Shown: positions 7,345 to 14,732, counted from the stretch's first letter. The stretch is DNA of 14,732 bases from an uncultured Prevotella sp. (GCA_946625715.1 CAMOTK010000024.1:1-14732); one strand, 5' to 3'. Program-made: numbers and translations. Notes: generated by a model not told the origin, from the letters alone.

Positions 7345-9060
7345 ATGAAAGAAACCATAACCGGTAGAGAAGCACTCATGCGAGCTCTGAAAGCCGAAGG
7401 CGTAAAGACAATCTTCGGTTATCCTGGCGGTTCGATAATGCCCGTTTACGATTCGCTCTACGAATATACGCAAGGCGAGAAGAAAGCCTTCGATCATATT
7501 CTCGTGCGCCACGAACAGGCTGCCGTACATGCAGCACAGGGATTGGCGCGCGTGAGCGGTGAGGTTGGTGTGGCCATCGTGACAAGTGGCCCCGGTGCTA
7601 CGAATACGCTGACGGGTGTGGCCGATGCTATGCTCGACTCCACGCCTGTGGTGGTGATAGCCGGACAGGTGGGCATTGGTGCTTTGGGCACCGACGCTTT
7701 CCAAGAAGTCGACCTCGTGGGTGTGGCGCAACCTATCTCTAAGTGGAGCTATCAGATACGCCATGCGGAAGATGTGGCTTGGGCTGTTAGTCGTGCGTTC
7801 TATATTGCTCGTAGCGGCCGTCCGGGCCCTGTGGTGCTCGACTTCCCCAAGAATGCGCAGGAGCATACTTGTGAATGGGACGGCCCTGCCCACGTAGATT
7901 TTGTGCGCAGCTATGTGCCTTATCCCACACCCGACGAGAACCAGATAGCAGAGGCAGCTAATCTTATTAACAGTGCCGAGCGCCCGCTGGCCTTAGTGGG
8001 GCAGGGTGTGGAGTTAGGCAATGCCCATAATGAACTTTTAGAATTCATAGAGAAAGCCGACATTCCCGTTGGTCGTACGCTCTTGGGTCTTTCGGCCCTT
8101 TCGAGCCGTCATCCGCTGAACAAAGGTATGTTGGGCATGCACGGACAGTATGCTTTGAACAAGAAGACGCAAGAAGCTGATGTCATTATCGCTATCGGTA
8201 TGCGCTTCAGCGACCGCGTGACTGGTCTTCCATCGACCTATGCTCGTCAGGCAAAGATAGTCCATTTGGATATCGATAAGGCAGAAATCGATAAGTGCAT
8301 CAAGGCCGATGTTGCCGTTATTGGCGACTGCAAGGTGACGCTGCCTGCTATTACCCGACAGCTGAAGAAAGCTGACCATACTGCGTGGAAAGACTCGTTC
8401 GATGCCTATTTCCAGATGGAGAAAGAGCAGGTGATAGAACCTGCCATTCATCCTACTGACGGCCCGTTGCTTATGGGCGAGGTGGTTAATGTGGTGGCTG
8501 AGGCTACGAAAGGCGATGCCATTCTCGTGACCGATGTGGGGCAGAACCAGATGCTCTCTGCTCGCTATTTCCACTACAACAAGAAGCGCAGCATCGTCAC
8601 CAGCGGCGGATTAGGCACAATGGGCTTCGGCCTTCCGGCAGCTATTGGCGCTACGTTTGGTGCGCCCCACCGCACCGTTTGCATGTTCTGCGGCGACGGC
8701 GGTTTCCAGATGAATCTTCAGGAGCTGGGCACCATTATGGAACAACAGTCACCTGTGAAGATGATACTGCTCAACAACAACTACTTAGGCAACGTGCGCC
8801 AGTGGCAGGATATGTTCTGGCAGGGACATCGTTCGTTTACGCCTATGCTCAATCCTCGCTACGAACTAATAGCACAGGCCTACGGCATTCCATATGAATT
8901 AGCGTCCGACCGTAAGGACTTAGCAGCTAAGGTTGCGAAGATGCTTGCCACCGACGGCCCCTTCATCATGGAGTGTGCCATCAAAGAAGATGCCGACGTG
9001 ATGCCGATGATTTCGCCAGGCAAAGGTGTCGACGACATGCAACTCGTCATAGAATACTAA
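7345..9060 (+). CDS. ilvB: Acetolactate synthase, large (catalytic) subunit
   Basis: This is the thiamine-diphosphate enzyme that condenses two pyruvates to acetolactate, or pyruvate with 2-oxobutyrate, the first common step of valine, leucine and isoleucine synthesis. The 571 residues match the usual catalytic subunit length. In order: an N-terminal pyrimidine-binding domain with FGYPGG and the ThDP-activating Glu57 (LVRHEQAAVHA), a central FAD-type domain at about 190-340, and a C-terminal ThDP domain with CGDGGFQMN (metal-binding Asp451, with Asn478 27 residues on) and LGNVRQWQ. It lies between ilvD (16-nt gap) and ilvN (8-nt gap), as expected for subunits made together. The pairing with a regulatory subunit and the FAD-type middle domain favour the anabolic enzyme over the catabolic AlsS. 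Confidence 0.97.
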   Translation: MKETITGREALMRALKAEGVKTIFGYPGGSIMPVYDSLYEYTQGEKKAFDHILVRHEQAAVHAAQGLARVSGEVGVAIVTSGPGATNTLTGVADAMLDSTPVVVIAGQVGIGALGTDAFQEVDLVGVAQPISKWSYQIRHAEDVAWAVSRAFYIARSGRPGPVVLDFPKNAQEHTCEWDGPAHVDFVRSYVPYPTPDENQIAEAANLINSAERPLALVGQGVELGNAHNELLEFIEKADIPVGRTLLGLSALSSRHPLNKGMLGMHGQYALNKKTQEADVIIAIGMRFSDRVTGLPSTYARQAKIVHLDIDKAEIDKCIKADVAVIGDCKVTLPAITRQLKKADHTAWKDSFDAYFQMEKEQVIEPAIHPTDGPLLMGEVVNVVAEATKGDAILVTDVGQNQMLSARYFHYNKKRSIVTSGGLGTMGFGLPAAIGATFGAPHRTVCMFCGDGGFQMNLQELGTIMEQQSPVKMILLNNNYLGNVRQWQDMFWQGHRSFTPMLNPRYELIAQAYGIPYELASDRKDLAAKVAKMLATDGPFIMECAIKEDADVMPMISPGKGVDDMQLVIEY

Positions 9061-9068
9061 AAAGATTT

Positions 9069-9611
9069 ATGGAAGAAGATAAGAAACTATATACCCTGCT
9101 GGTCTATTCGGAGAATATTGCAGGTATTCTGAACCAGATAACGGCCGTCTTTACGCGCCGACAGGTAAATATCGAGAGCTTGAATGTGTCTGCATCGAGC
9201 ATTCCTGGTGTGCATAAGTACACGATTACTGCTTGGTGCTACGACGACCAGGTCGTAAAGATTGTGCGGCAGATAGAAAAGAAAATCGACGTTATCAAAG
9301 CCAACTTCTTCACCGACGACCAGTTGTTCATTCGTGAGACGGGTCTCTACAAGCTGTCGACCGATGTGGTGATGGGCAACCCTGAGATTAGTCGCACCAT
9401 ACGCCGCCACGATGCCAGCATTACTGAGGTGAACCCAACCTACGTGATTGTGATGAAGAACGGCAAGACCGATGAGATTATATCGCTTTATCACGAACTC
9501 GATGTCTTTGGGTGCGTACTGCAATACACCCGTTCCGGCCGCATTGCGGTCACCCGAGGTACTCAGGAGCAAGTGAGTGAATTCTTAGAGCAGAGAGAGG
9601 GGCGCCGATGA
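9069..9611 (+). CDS. ilvN: Acetolactate synthase, small (regulatory) subunit
   Basis: This subunit (IlvH/IlvN family) activates the catalytic subunit and gives it feedback inhibition by valine. The protein has 180 residues, somewhat longer than the roughly 163 of E. coli IlvH. An ACT domain covers about residues 7-80 and a C-terminal domain about 85-165. Gly19 (ENIAGIL) and Asn34 (QVNIESL) match the E. coli IlvH positions where mutations give valine resistance, so valine feedback is probably kept. The frame is open upstream into ilvB, but the start at 9069 gives the normal N-terminus and a clean 8-nt gap. The stop TGA overlaps the ATG of the thioesterase gene (ATGA). Confidence 0.95.
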   Translation: MEEDKKLYTLLVYSENIAGILNQITAVFTRRQVNIESLNVSASSIPGVHKYTITAWCYDDQVVKIVRQIEKKIDVIKANFFTDDQLFIRETGLYKLSTDVVMGNPEISRTIRRHDASITEVNPTYVIVMKNGKTDEIISLYHELDVFGCVLQYTRSGRIAVTRGTQEQVSEFLEQREGRR

Positions 9612-10366
9612 TGGAGAAGGTAGGTGTTTATCCGTTTATGGCCGAACCGTTCCATTGCGATTTCTCCGGCCGTTTGTTTTTGGGTCACATGGGCAACCAC
9701 ATGCTCAATGCGGCCGATTTCCACTCTACCGATCGTGGTTTTGGCATGAAGTACCTGATGAGTATCAAGCGCTCGTGGGTGCTCTCACGTTTGGCCATCG
9801 AGATGGACGAACTGCCACAGCAGTATACGAAGTTTAATGTAGAGACGTGGGTAGAGAGCGCAATGCGTTTCTTCACCCAGCGCAACTTCTGTGTTGTTGG
9901 TCAGGTAGCTGATGGCGAAACTCCAAAAGTCTACGGCTATGGGCGCAGCATTTGGGCGATGATTGATACTGATACTCGCCAACCGACTGATATCTTCGAC
10001 ATCGACAACGGCGCCATTGAGAAGTGGATAGTAAAAGAAAAGCCCTGCCCCATAGATAAGGGTGGGCGTGTGAAAATGGGCGACGACGCCCAGTTGGTGC
10101 GTACTATCGATACCAACTATAACGATGTAGATATCAACGGCCACATCAATTCTGTGAAGTATATCGAGCACGTGCTCGACCTATGGCCGCTCGAGTGGTA
10201 TCGCCAACATCAGGTGCGCCGCTTCGAGATAGCTTATGTGGCTGAGGCCCATGCAGGCGACCAGCTCAGTTTCTATCGCGAAGAGAATGCCGACTTGACG
10301 TATTCTGTTCGCATTGTCCGTACCGACGGTACGGAGTGCTGTCGGAGCAAAGTGCTCTTCAAGTGA
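9608..10366 (+). CDS. Acyl-ACP thioesterase (FatA/FatB-like double hotdog)
   Basis: The enzyme hydrolyses acyl-ACP to free fatty acid and ACP. The 252 residues fit the bacterial acyl-ACP thioesterase family (PF01643), two hotdog domains in tandem. The first has the expected fold pattern at about residues 8-140. The second carries the active-site motif DINGHINSVKY, with Asp175, Asn177 and His179 matching the catalytic residues of plant FatB; Glu213 (YVAEAHAGD) is the likely fourth. Its ATG overlaps the ilvN stop by 4 nt, so translation is probably coupled; ATG 9611 is an alternative start. From memory, Bacteroides species keep this gene in the same operon followed by ilvC. Its place beside branched-chain amino acid genes suggests branched acyl-ACP substrates, but specificity is inference. 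The last codons and stop lie in a long inverted repeat. Confidence 0.92.
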   Translation: MMEKVGVYPFMAEPFHCDFSGRLFLGHMGNHMLNAADFHSTDRGFGMKYLMSIKRSWVLSRLAIEMDELPQQYTKFNVETWVESAMRFFTQRNFCVVGQVADGETPKVYGYGRSIWAMIDTDTRQPTDIFDIDNGAIEKWIVKEKPCPIDKGGRVKMGDDAQLVRTIDTNYNDVDINGHINSVKYIEHVLDLWPLEWYRQHQVRRFEIAYVAEAHAGDQLSFYREENADLTYSVRIVRTDGTECCRSKVLFK

Positions 10367-10396
10367 AGTTCCTGATTAGAACTTCACTTGAGGAGC
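10354..10396. terminator. Inverted repeat at convergent gene ends, possible bidirectional terminator
   Basis: Arms at 10354-10371 and 10379-10396 are complementary over 18 positions with one mismatch (T10358 against G10392). The inner 13 bp are perfect and the loop is 7 nt (CTGATTA). The left arm holds the last codons and TGA stop of the thioesterase gene; the right arm holds the last codons of lemA, whose TAA stop lies in the loop. It would fold in both transcripts. No U-run follows on either strand, so classic intrinsic termination is not assured; mRNA end protection or slowing of converging polymerases are alternatives. Confidence 0.6.
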
Positions 10397-10963
10397 CTTC
10401 TCGGCACCGGCTTCAGCTTCAAACTTAGTCATCTTGTCGAATCCGAAGAGCCCTGCAAAGAGGCTTTTGGGGAATCGGCGTATGGCGACGTTATAGTTCT
10501 GAACAGCAATGTTGTACTTGTTGCGTGCCTCGTTGATGCGGTTCTCTGTACCTTCGAGCTGTACCTGCAGGTCGCGGAAGTTCTCGTTTGCCTTCAGGTC
10601 GGGATAAGCCTCGCCGATGGCGATGAGGCGTCCGAGGGCGGTTGAGAGTTCTCCTTGAGCAGCCTGAAATTCCTTCATCTTCTCCGGCGTCATGTTCTCG
10701 GCATCGATGTTGATGCTGGTGGCCTTCGAGCGAGCTTCCACCACACCCTCGAGGGTTTCTTTCTCGTGCGAGGCATAGCCCTTTACGGTCTCTACGAGAT
10801 TGGGGATCAGGTCGGCACGCCGCTGATAAGCCGACTGCACGTTGGCCAGCGCTGTAGTGGCTTCTTCCTGTACGCCCACCATTCCGTTGTAAGCACTTGT
10901 TGCCCAAATGGCAACGATAACGACCACAGCAATAATTGCAATAAGAGTCTTGTTAATTTTCAT
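10376..10963 (-). CDS. lemA: LemA family protein
   Basis: This 195-residue LemA-family protein has a single N-terminal membrane helix at about residues 6-24 and a long alpha-helical, coiled-coil-like domain outside the membrane. Family signatures are visible: NVQSAYQRRADLIPNLVETV (41-60), YPDLKANENF (110-119) and VAIRRFP (149-155). The biochemical role of LemA proteins is not well established. The gene follows the TPM-domain gene by 41 nt in the same direction, a pairing common in bacteria that suggests a shared envelope function. It converges on the thioesterase gene with only 9 nt between stop codons, and its last codons lie in the shared inverted repeat. A one-mismatch -7-like sequence (TAATTTTA on the minus strand, 10994-11001) precedes it, but is too weak to call as its own promoter. 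Confidence 0.94.
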   Translation of the reverse strand: MKINKTLIAIIAVVVIVAIWATSAYNGMVGVQEEATTALANVQSAYQRRADLIPNLVETVKGYASHEKETLEGVVEARSKATSINIDAENMTPEKMKEFQAAQGELSTALGRLIAIGEAYPDLKANENFRDLQVQLEGTENRINEARNKYNIAVQNYNVAIRRFPKSLFAGLFGFDKMTKFEAEAGAEKAPQVKF

Positions 10964-11004
10964 AATGCTATTGTATTGTTAGACTGTTATTTCTAAAATT
11001 AAGT

Positions 11005-12318
11005 TTACCAGCTCGAAGTGGCACCGCCGCCACCAGAACCGCCGCCGCCGAATCCACCTCCGCCGCTGAAACCACCTCCGCCACCAAAACCGCCACCGCC
11101 GAAACCGCCACCGGAAGTGACGACTACAACGCGCTGGAAGGGATTGCTCATGAAGCCCGTAGCCATTGGTGCGAACCAGGCGTATCTTCGGCCGATGAAC
11201 GACAGCAGAACGAGCCAGCAGCCAATGGCGGCAAAGTAGAAGAACAGCAGTCCTACGCCCTCTTCGTCGTCGTTGTTCTGGAGGGCCATTTGCGGCAATT
11301 CCTTGTGGCGTAGTGTGTTGTAGACAGCTTCTGCGAAATAGAGCATGGCGCTGTCGGGCATTTCGGCTTTTACGCAGGGGATGATGTAGTCTTGTTGCAG
11401 TCGGGAGCACTCTATGTCGGTGAGGTCGGCTTCGAGGGCGTAGCCCGTGTGTGAGCGCACTAAGTGGTCTTCGTATGCCAGCACAACCACAAGTCCACGG
11501 TCTTGCTTCCCCACATGATACGTGTCGAACACATCCTGTGCGAAGCGAAAGATGTCGCGATCGGCCACATGATTGACAATGACGAAGACCGACTCGATGC
11601 CGAGCGAGTCGTCGAGCTTGCGGCACGTTTGGTTGAGCAGTTGTTCGGTGTGCAGGCTTACCACCTGGTCGGGGTTCGATACGTAGCGCGAACCGTCGGT
11701 GAGGTGGGGCATGGGAATGGTCTTTGCTGTCCACATGGTTGGCTCTCCGTCGGTGCTGACAGCCCTCTCGGGTTGTGGCTGTTGCTCAGGTGTCGAAGCA
11801 CTGATGGCGTAGCAGCTGCCCAATAGTGCGCAGCCGATGCCCGCTGTGATGAGCATTTTCCAGAAGCGTTCTAAGCGTGAGTTCTTAGGTAGTGCCTGCT
11901 TCCATTGGCGCATGTATTCCTGATATTCGCTGAGGAAGGCCGCCTTGTTGTCGAGGTAGCGACGCTCGTAGTCGGCTCTGAGGCTTTCGCGCATGAAGCG
12001 CGGCGTAGAAGCTTTGTCGGCTCTGTAGGCATCGACGAGCATCTGGTTGACCGAATTGTATTTGTCGGCAATGCGTTGCGTATCGAACTTCCGCTGTCCG
12101 ACGAGTGCCTTCCTTTGGTTACCCTTCTTGCTGTCGGCAATGAGCCCCGCAACGGTGAGTGGTGCGAAAACTGCGAGATAGGTCATCAAGAGCGCGTTGG
12201 CCGTTTCCATATCGGCCGGAATGGTCATAACGCCGCCCATGAGGACGACGAAGACAATGGCCGCGAGCATGATTTTCGTGGCACTGAGCGAGTTGTTGTT
12301 ATGGCGCTCCTTACCCAT
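11005..12318 (-). CDS. TPM-domain membrane protein with N-terminal transmembrane module and glycine-rich tail
   Basis: The 437-residue membrane protein carries a TPM (YgcG/TPM_phosphatase) domain. In order: two hydrophobic helices at about 15-34 and 42-61, a charged helical stretch at about 63-152, a third helix at about 154-173, a TPM domain at about 200-340 (motifs VFVIVN, VGKQDRGLVVVLA, HTGYALEADL, IIPCVK), a fourth helix at about 356-376, and a Gly/Phe/Ser tail at 403-433 ending ATSSW. The final helix and Gly-rich tail are usual for TPM proteins, but most begin with a simple signal peptide, so the first 170 residues are unusual. TPM domains have been linked to phosphatase activity in some members and to photosystem II repair in plants; activity here is unknown. 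It starts 6 nt after aroE ends and precedes lemA. Confidence 0.88.
   Translation of the reverse strand: MGKERHNNNSLSATKIMLAAIVFVVLMGGVMTIPADMETANALLMTYLAVFAPLTVAGLIADSKKGNQRKALVGQRKFDTQRIADKYNSVNQMLVDAYRADKASTPRFMRESLRADYERRYLDNKAAFLSEYQEYMRQWKQALPKNSRLERFWKMLITAGIGCALLGSCYAISASTPEQQPQPERAVSTDGEPTMWTAKTIPMPHLTDGSRYVSNPDQVVSLHTEQLLNQTCRKLDDSLGIESVFVIVNHVADRDIFRFAQDVFDTYHVGKQDRGLVVVLAYEDHLVRSHTGYALEADLTDIECSRLQQDYIIPCVKAEMPDSAMLYFAEAVYNTLRHKELPQMALQNNDDEEGVGLLFFYFAAIGCWLVLLSFIGRRYAWFAPMATGFMSNPFQRVVVVTSGGGFGGGGFGGGGGFSGGGGFGGGGSGGGGATSSW
11020..11112 (-). repeat. Low-complexity glycine-rich coding repeat
   Basis: This GC-rich stretch encodes residues 403-433 of the TPM protein, an imperfect array of blocks of three to five Gly separated by Phe or Ser. 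It is built mainly from GGN triplets, so in the opposite direction it reads as an artificial proline-rich frame. Such arrays can vary in length by slippage, always in frame if whole triplets change. Confidence 0.85.
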
Positions 12319-12324
12319 GAGTCG

Positions 12325-13071
12325 TTATTCTTTACCATTCCAAAATTCCCACGATGCGAAGGCCTGCAGAAGCAGCATCTCAAGGCCGTTTTTGGTTTGT
12401 GCACCATGTTCGGCGCCCTTCTTCATGAAGACCGTCTCGTCGGGATTGTAGATGAGGTCGTAGAGGATGTTGTGGCTGTCGAGTGCTTCGTAGGGCAGCT
12501 GTGGACACTCTTCGGCATGCGGATACATGCCCAGAGGTGTGCAGTTGACGATGACGTTGTACTCCTTGACCACCTCGGGTGTGATGTCCTCGTAGCAGAT
12601 GGTGCCTTCGCGGCGATAGCGGCTGACACATACAGGCTCGATGCCGAGCGACTTTAGCCCGTAGCATACGGCTTTCGATGCGCCGCCAGTGCCCAAAACG
12701 AGCGCTTTTTTGTGGCAATTGTCGAGCATGGGCTCAATGCTTTTGGTGAACCCGATGACGTCGCTGTTGTAGCCTTTGAGAATAGTGTCTTTGCCGTCGT
12801 GCTCAATACGGATGACATTGACGGCCCCGATGGCTCTGGCTTCAGGGCTGACGTAGTCGAGGAAGGGCATCACCTTTTCTTTGTAGGGAATGGTGACGTT
12901 GAGCCCCTTGAGTTCAGGGTTCATGTCGAGTACGCTTTCCAGCTCGTCGATGGTTGGAATCTCGTAGTTGAAATACTTGGCATTGATGCCTTCGTCAGCA
13001 AACCTTTGGTTGTGGTAGCTGATGGAGAAAGAGTGGCCGAGCGGGTAGCCTATGAGTCCGTACTTATCCAT
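12325..13071 (-). CDS. aroE: Shikimate dehydrogenase
   Basis: AroE reduces 3-dehydroshikimate to shikimate with NADPH, the fourth step of the shikimate pathway to aromatic amino acids and folate, in the cytoplasm. The 248 residues are slightly shorter than the usual 270. Visible sites are Ser14 and Ser16 in GHSFSISYH (shikimate binding), Lys64 in NVTIPYKEKV (catalytic), Asn85 (GAVNVI), Asp104 in YNSDVIGF (catalytic partner) and the Rossmann loop GTGGASKA (127-134). After the loop the strand ends CVSRYRR, where many AroE proteins have the NADP-binding NRT motif; the Arg is kept. The ubiE gene ends 32 nt upstream and the TPM gene starts 6 nt downstream, so co-transcription with both is likely. 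I see no clear promoter in the 32-nt gap. Confidence 0.95.
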   Translation of the reverse strand: MDKYGLIGYPLGHSFSISYHNQRFADEGINAKYFNYEIPTIDELESVLDMNPELKGLNVTIPYKEKVMPFLDYVSPEARAIGAVNVIRIEHDGKDTILKGYNSDVIGFTKSIEPMLDNCHKKALVLGTGGASKAVCYGLKSLGIEPVCVSRYRREGTICYEDITPEVVKEYNVIVNCTPLGMYPHAEECPQLPYEALDSHNILYDLIYNPDETVFMKKGAEHGAQTKNGLEMLLLQAFASWEFWNGKE

Positions 13072-13103
13072 ATTGAAACAATCTTTGGTTAATTTGATGA
13101 TGG

Positions 13104-13835
13104 TTATTTTGTTGCTGTTATCAGTGTGCAGATGCCGAAGGTGAGCCGTTTGAAGGCCGCGTTCTTGAAGCCTATGGTTTTGAGCATGTCGACCAGTCGT
13201 TCACCTTGCGGGAAAGCATCGATGGTCTTGGCCAGATAGTCGTAGGCGCTTTTGTCGCCCGAAACGAACTTGCCGTAGAGCGGCATGAGCTTGTGGGAGT
13301 AGATGCTGAAGTTCTGCTTCATGAGGAAGCTTTCGGGCTTTGTGAGCTCGAGGATGCAGAGGAATCCGCCTTTCTTTAATACGCGGTGCATCTCGGAGAG
13401 TCCCTTTTCGAGGTTGGCAAAGTTACGAATGCCGAAGGCCGATATGACGGCGTCGAACGAGTTTTCGGGGTAGTCGAGAGCCAGACAGTCTTGCTTGTCG
13501 AAGCTGATGCGTTGCTGAAGTCCGAGTTTCTCCACCTTCTCGCGTCCCACCTGCATCATGCCCTCGCTGATGTCGATGGCTGTGATGTGCTCAATGTCGC
13601 TGTAGGTCTGCGCTGCCTGAATGGCAAGGTCGGCAGTGCCAGTGGCCACGTCGAGCACGGTTTTCGGGCGGTAGGGTTTCAGCCGTCCGATGGCCTGCTT
13701 GCGCCAGTCTTTGTCGATGTTGAGCGACAGATGGTGGTTGAGCTTGTCGTAGGTGGGAGCGATGTTGTCGAACATCTCTTCCACCTGCTGTGTTTTATCG
13801 CCCTCGCGGTAGGGGTTAATCTCTTCCTGATTCAT
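13104..13835 (-). CDS. ubiE: Demethylmenaquinone methyltransferase (UbiE/MenG)
   Basis: This SAM-dependent C-methyltransferase catalyses the last step of menaquinone synthesis, demethylmenaquinone to menaquinone, at the cytoplasmic membrane. The 243 residues match the family. Visible motifs are MFDNIAPTYDKLNHHLSLN near the N-terminus, SAM motif I VLDVATGTADLA (about 60-71), AIDIS with Asp88, the family signature SAFGIRNFANLEKGL, and a C-terminal stretch DYLAKTIDAFPQGE. Bacteroidales make menaquinone and not ubiquinone, so MenG describes the expected activity, although databases usually use ubiE. Only 9 nt separate it from the purC stop. aroE follows after 32 nt. No promoter was seen between these genes. 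Confidence 0.95.
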   Translation of the reverse strand: MNQEEINPYREGDKTQQVEEMFDNIAPTYDKLNHHLSLNIDKDWRKQAIGRLKPYRPKTVLDVATGTADLAIQAAQTYSDIEHITAIDISEGMMQVGREKVEKLGLQQRISFDKQDCLALDYPENSFDAVISAFGIRNFANLEKGLSEMHRVLKKGGFLCILELTKPESFLMKQNFSIYSHKLMPLYGKFVSGDKSAYDYLAKTIDAFPQGERLVDMLKTIGFKNAAFKRLTFGICTLITATK

Positions 13836-13844
13836 CGTGTTTAG

Positions 13845-14732
13845 TTATCTGTTTTTTAGCCAGTTACTAACGTTTTGCTCAATGCGCGCTGCGAGGTTTT
13901 CCGTTTGTGTGGCTTTGTCGAAGCGCTCGCCTGTGATGTGCTCGTAGAGCTCGATGTAGCGTTCCGACACGCTCTCGGCGTAGGCATCGGTAATCTCGGG
14001 CATCACCTGTCCCGGCTCGTTCATGAAGTTGTGTTCTATGAGCCACTGTCGCACAAACTCCTTCGAGAGCTGTCGCTGCGGTTCGCCTTTAGCCAGCTTC
14101 TCCTCGTAGCCGTCGGCATAGAAGTAGCGGCTGGAGTCGGGCGTGTGAATTTCGTCGATGAGATAGACCTTTCCGTCGCGCTTGCCAAACTCATACTTGG
14201 TGTCGACGAGAATGAGTCCGCGCTTGGCGGCAATCTCCTGTCCGCGTGCGAAGATGCGGCGTGTGTAGTCTTCCATCACGGCGTAGTCTTCGGCCGAGAC
14301 GATGCCTTGGCTGATGATTTCTTCCTTCGAGATGTTCATGTCGTGACCTTCGTCGGCCTTGGTCGTGGGCGTGATGATGGGCTCAGGGAAGCGCTCGTTC
14401 TCCTTCATGCCGTCGGGCAGGCGCACGCCGCAGAGCTCGCGGCATCCATTCTTGTACTCGCGCCAAGCCGAGCCAGTCAGAATGCTTCGGATAATCATTT
14501 CCACGCGAAAACCTTCGCACTTCAGTCCCACGGTGACCATCGGGTCGGGTGTGGCCAGTTTCCAGTTGGGGCAGATGTCGGTGGTGGCGTCGAGAAACTT
14601 GGCTGCAATCTGGTTGAGCACTTGGCCCTTGAAGGGAATGCCCTTTGGCAGCACGACGTCGAAGGCCGAGATGCGGTCGGTGGCGACCATGACCATGAGG
14701 TCGTCGTTGATGTTGTACACGTCGCGTACCTT
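13845..14732 (-). CDS. purC: Phosphoribosylaminoimidazole-succinocarboxamide synthase (SAICAR synthetase), 5' end cut by window
   Basis: PurC joins CAIR and aspartate using ATP to form SAICAR in purine synthesis, in the cytoplasm. The frame stays open to the right window edge; a GTG at 14718-14720 could be read as a start, but it is the Val of KVRDVYN, a conserved internal N-terminal motif of PurC (the part that contacts ATP). The true start is therefore beyond 14732, probably by about 20 codons. Visible motifs are [36 protein letters not shown] and [13 protein letters not shown]. The long C-terminal region after the core resembles the longer roughly 310-residue PurC of Bacteroidales and eukaryote-like enzymes, compared with about 237 residues in E. 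coli. It is the first visible gene of the minus-strand operon; its promoter is outside the window. Confidence 0.95.
   Translation of the reverse strand, partial: KVRDVYNINDDLMVMVATDRISAFDVVLPKGIPFKGQVLNQIAAKFLDATTDICPNWKLATPDPMVTVGLKCEGFRVEMIIRSILTGSAWREYKNGCRELCGVRLPDGMKENERFPEPIITPTTKADEGHDMNISKEEIISQGIVSAEDYAVMEDYTRRIFARGQEIAAKRGLILVDTKYEFGKRDGKVYLIDEIHTPDSSRYFYADGYEEKLAKGEPQRQLSKEFVRQWLIEHNFMNEPGQVMPEITDAYAESVSERYIELYEHITGERFDKATQTENLAARIEQNVSNWLKNR

Noticed and set aside
10994..11001. -7-like TAATTTTA on the minus strand before lemA
   Set aside because: It misses the final G of the consensus and no -33 TTG was found at the right distance; lemA is more simply read from the operon.
11018..11239. 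Proline-rich plus-strand frame
   Set aside because: It is the complement of the Gly-rich tail repeat of the TPM protein.
10979..11734. 251-codon minus-strand frame within the TPM gene
   Set aside because: Arg/His/Pro-rich translation with no recognisable fold, in another frame of the Gly-rich coding region.
11905..12657. 250-codon plus-strand frame spanning TPM and aroE antisense
   Set aside because: It crosses the boundary of two conserved minus-strand genes and has no family motif.

Overview
The window reads as chromosomal core sequence from a Bacteroidota bacterium of the order Bacteroidales, most likely Prevotella-like. The signs are promoters with a TAnnTTTG -7 box, start codons with no convincing Shine-Dalgarno sequence, a 4-alpha-glucanotransferase with N-terminal starch-binding domains, and a branched-chain amino acid operon that includes an acyl-ACP thioesterase. 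Genus-level placement is inference. No mobile element, CRISPR array, rRNA or tRNA was seen, and about 95% of the window is coding.

Layout. (1) 5-1030, minus: mltG, a membrane-bound endolytic murein transglycosylase. (2) 1060-1103: a compact divergent promoter region whose two -7 boxes lie 22 bp apart. (3) 1119-5443, plus: malQ (GH77 with two CBM20-like domains), a HAD phosphatase of the Gph type, and an exported C1B-type cysteine peptidase, spaced 1 and 13 nt apart. (4) 5470-5504: a well-formed promoter for ilvD. (5) 5541-10366, plus: ilvD, ilvB, ilvN and an acyl-ACP thioesterase, tightly spaced, with ilvC absent. (6) 10354-10396: a long inverted repeat at the convergent junction that contains the 3' ends of both flanking genes. 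(7) 10376-14732, minus: an operon transcribed purC (cut by the right edge), ubiE/menG, aroE, a TPM-domain membrane protein with a glycine-rich tail, and lemA.

How the genes fit together. The left part covers cell-wall synthesis and use of maltodextrin or glycogen. The middle operon carries three parts of isoleucine/valine synthesis (acetolactate synthase large and small subunits and dihydroxy-acid dehydratase) plus a thioesterase that may link to fatty-acid release; the reductoisomerase step must be encoded elsewhere. The right operon joins purine synthesis, menaquinone methylation and the shikimate pathway with a TPM/LemA envelope module of unclear function.

I found no convincing undescribed defence, mobile or regulatory system. 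The most unusual points are the convergent inverted repeat that doubles as the 3' coding ends of two genes, the interlocked divergent promoters, and the extra N-terminal membrane module on the TPM protein.
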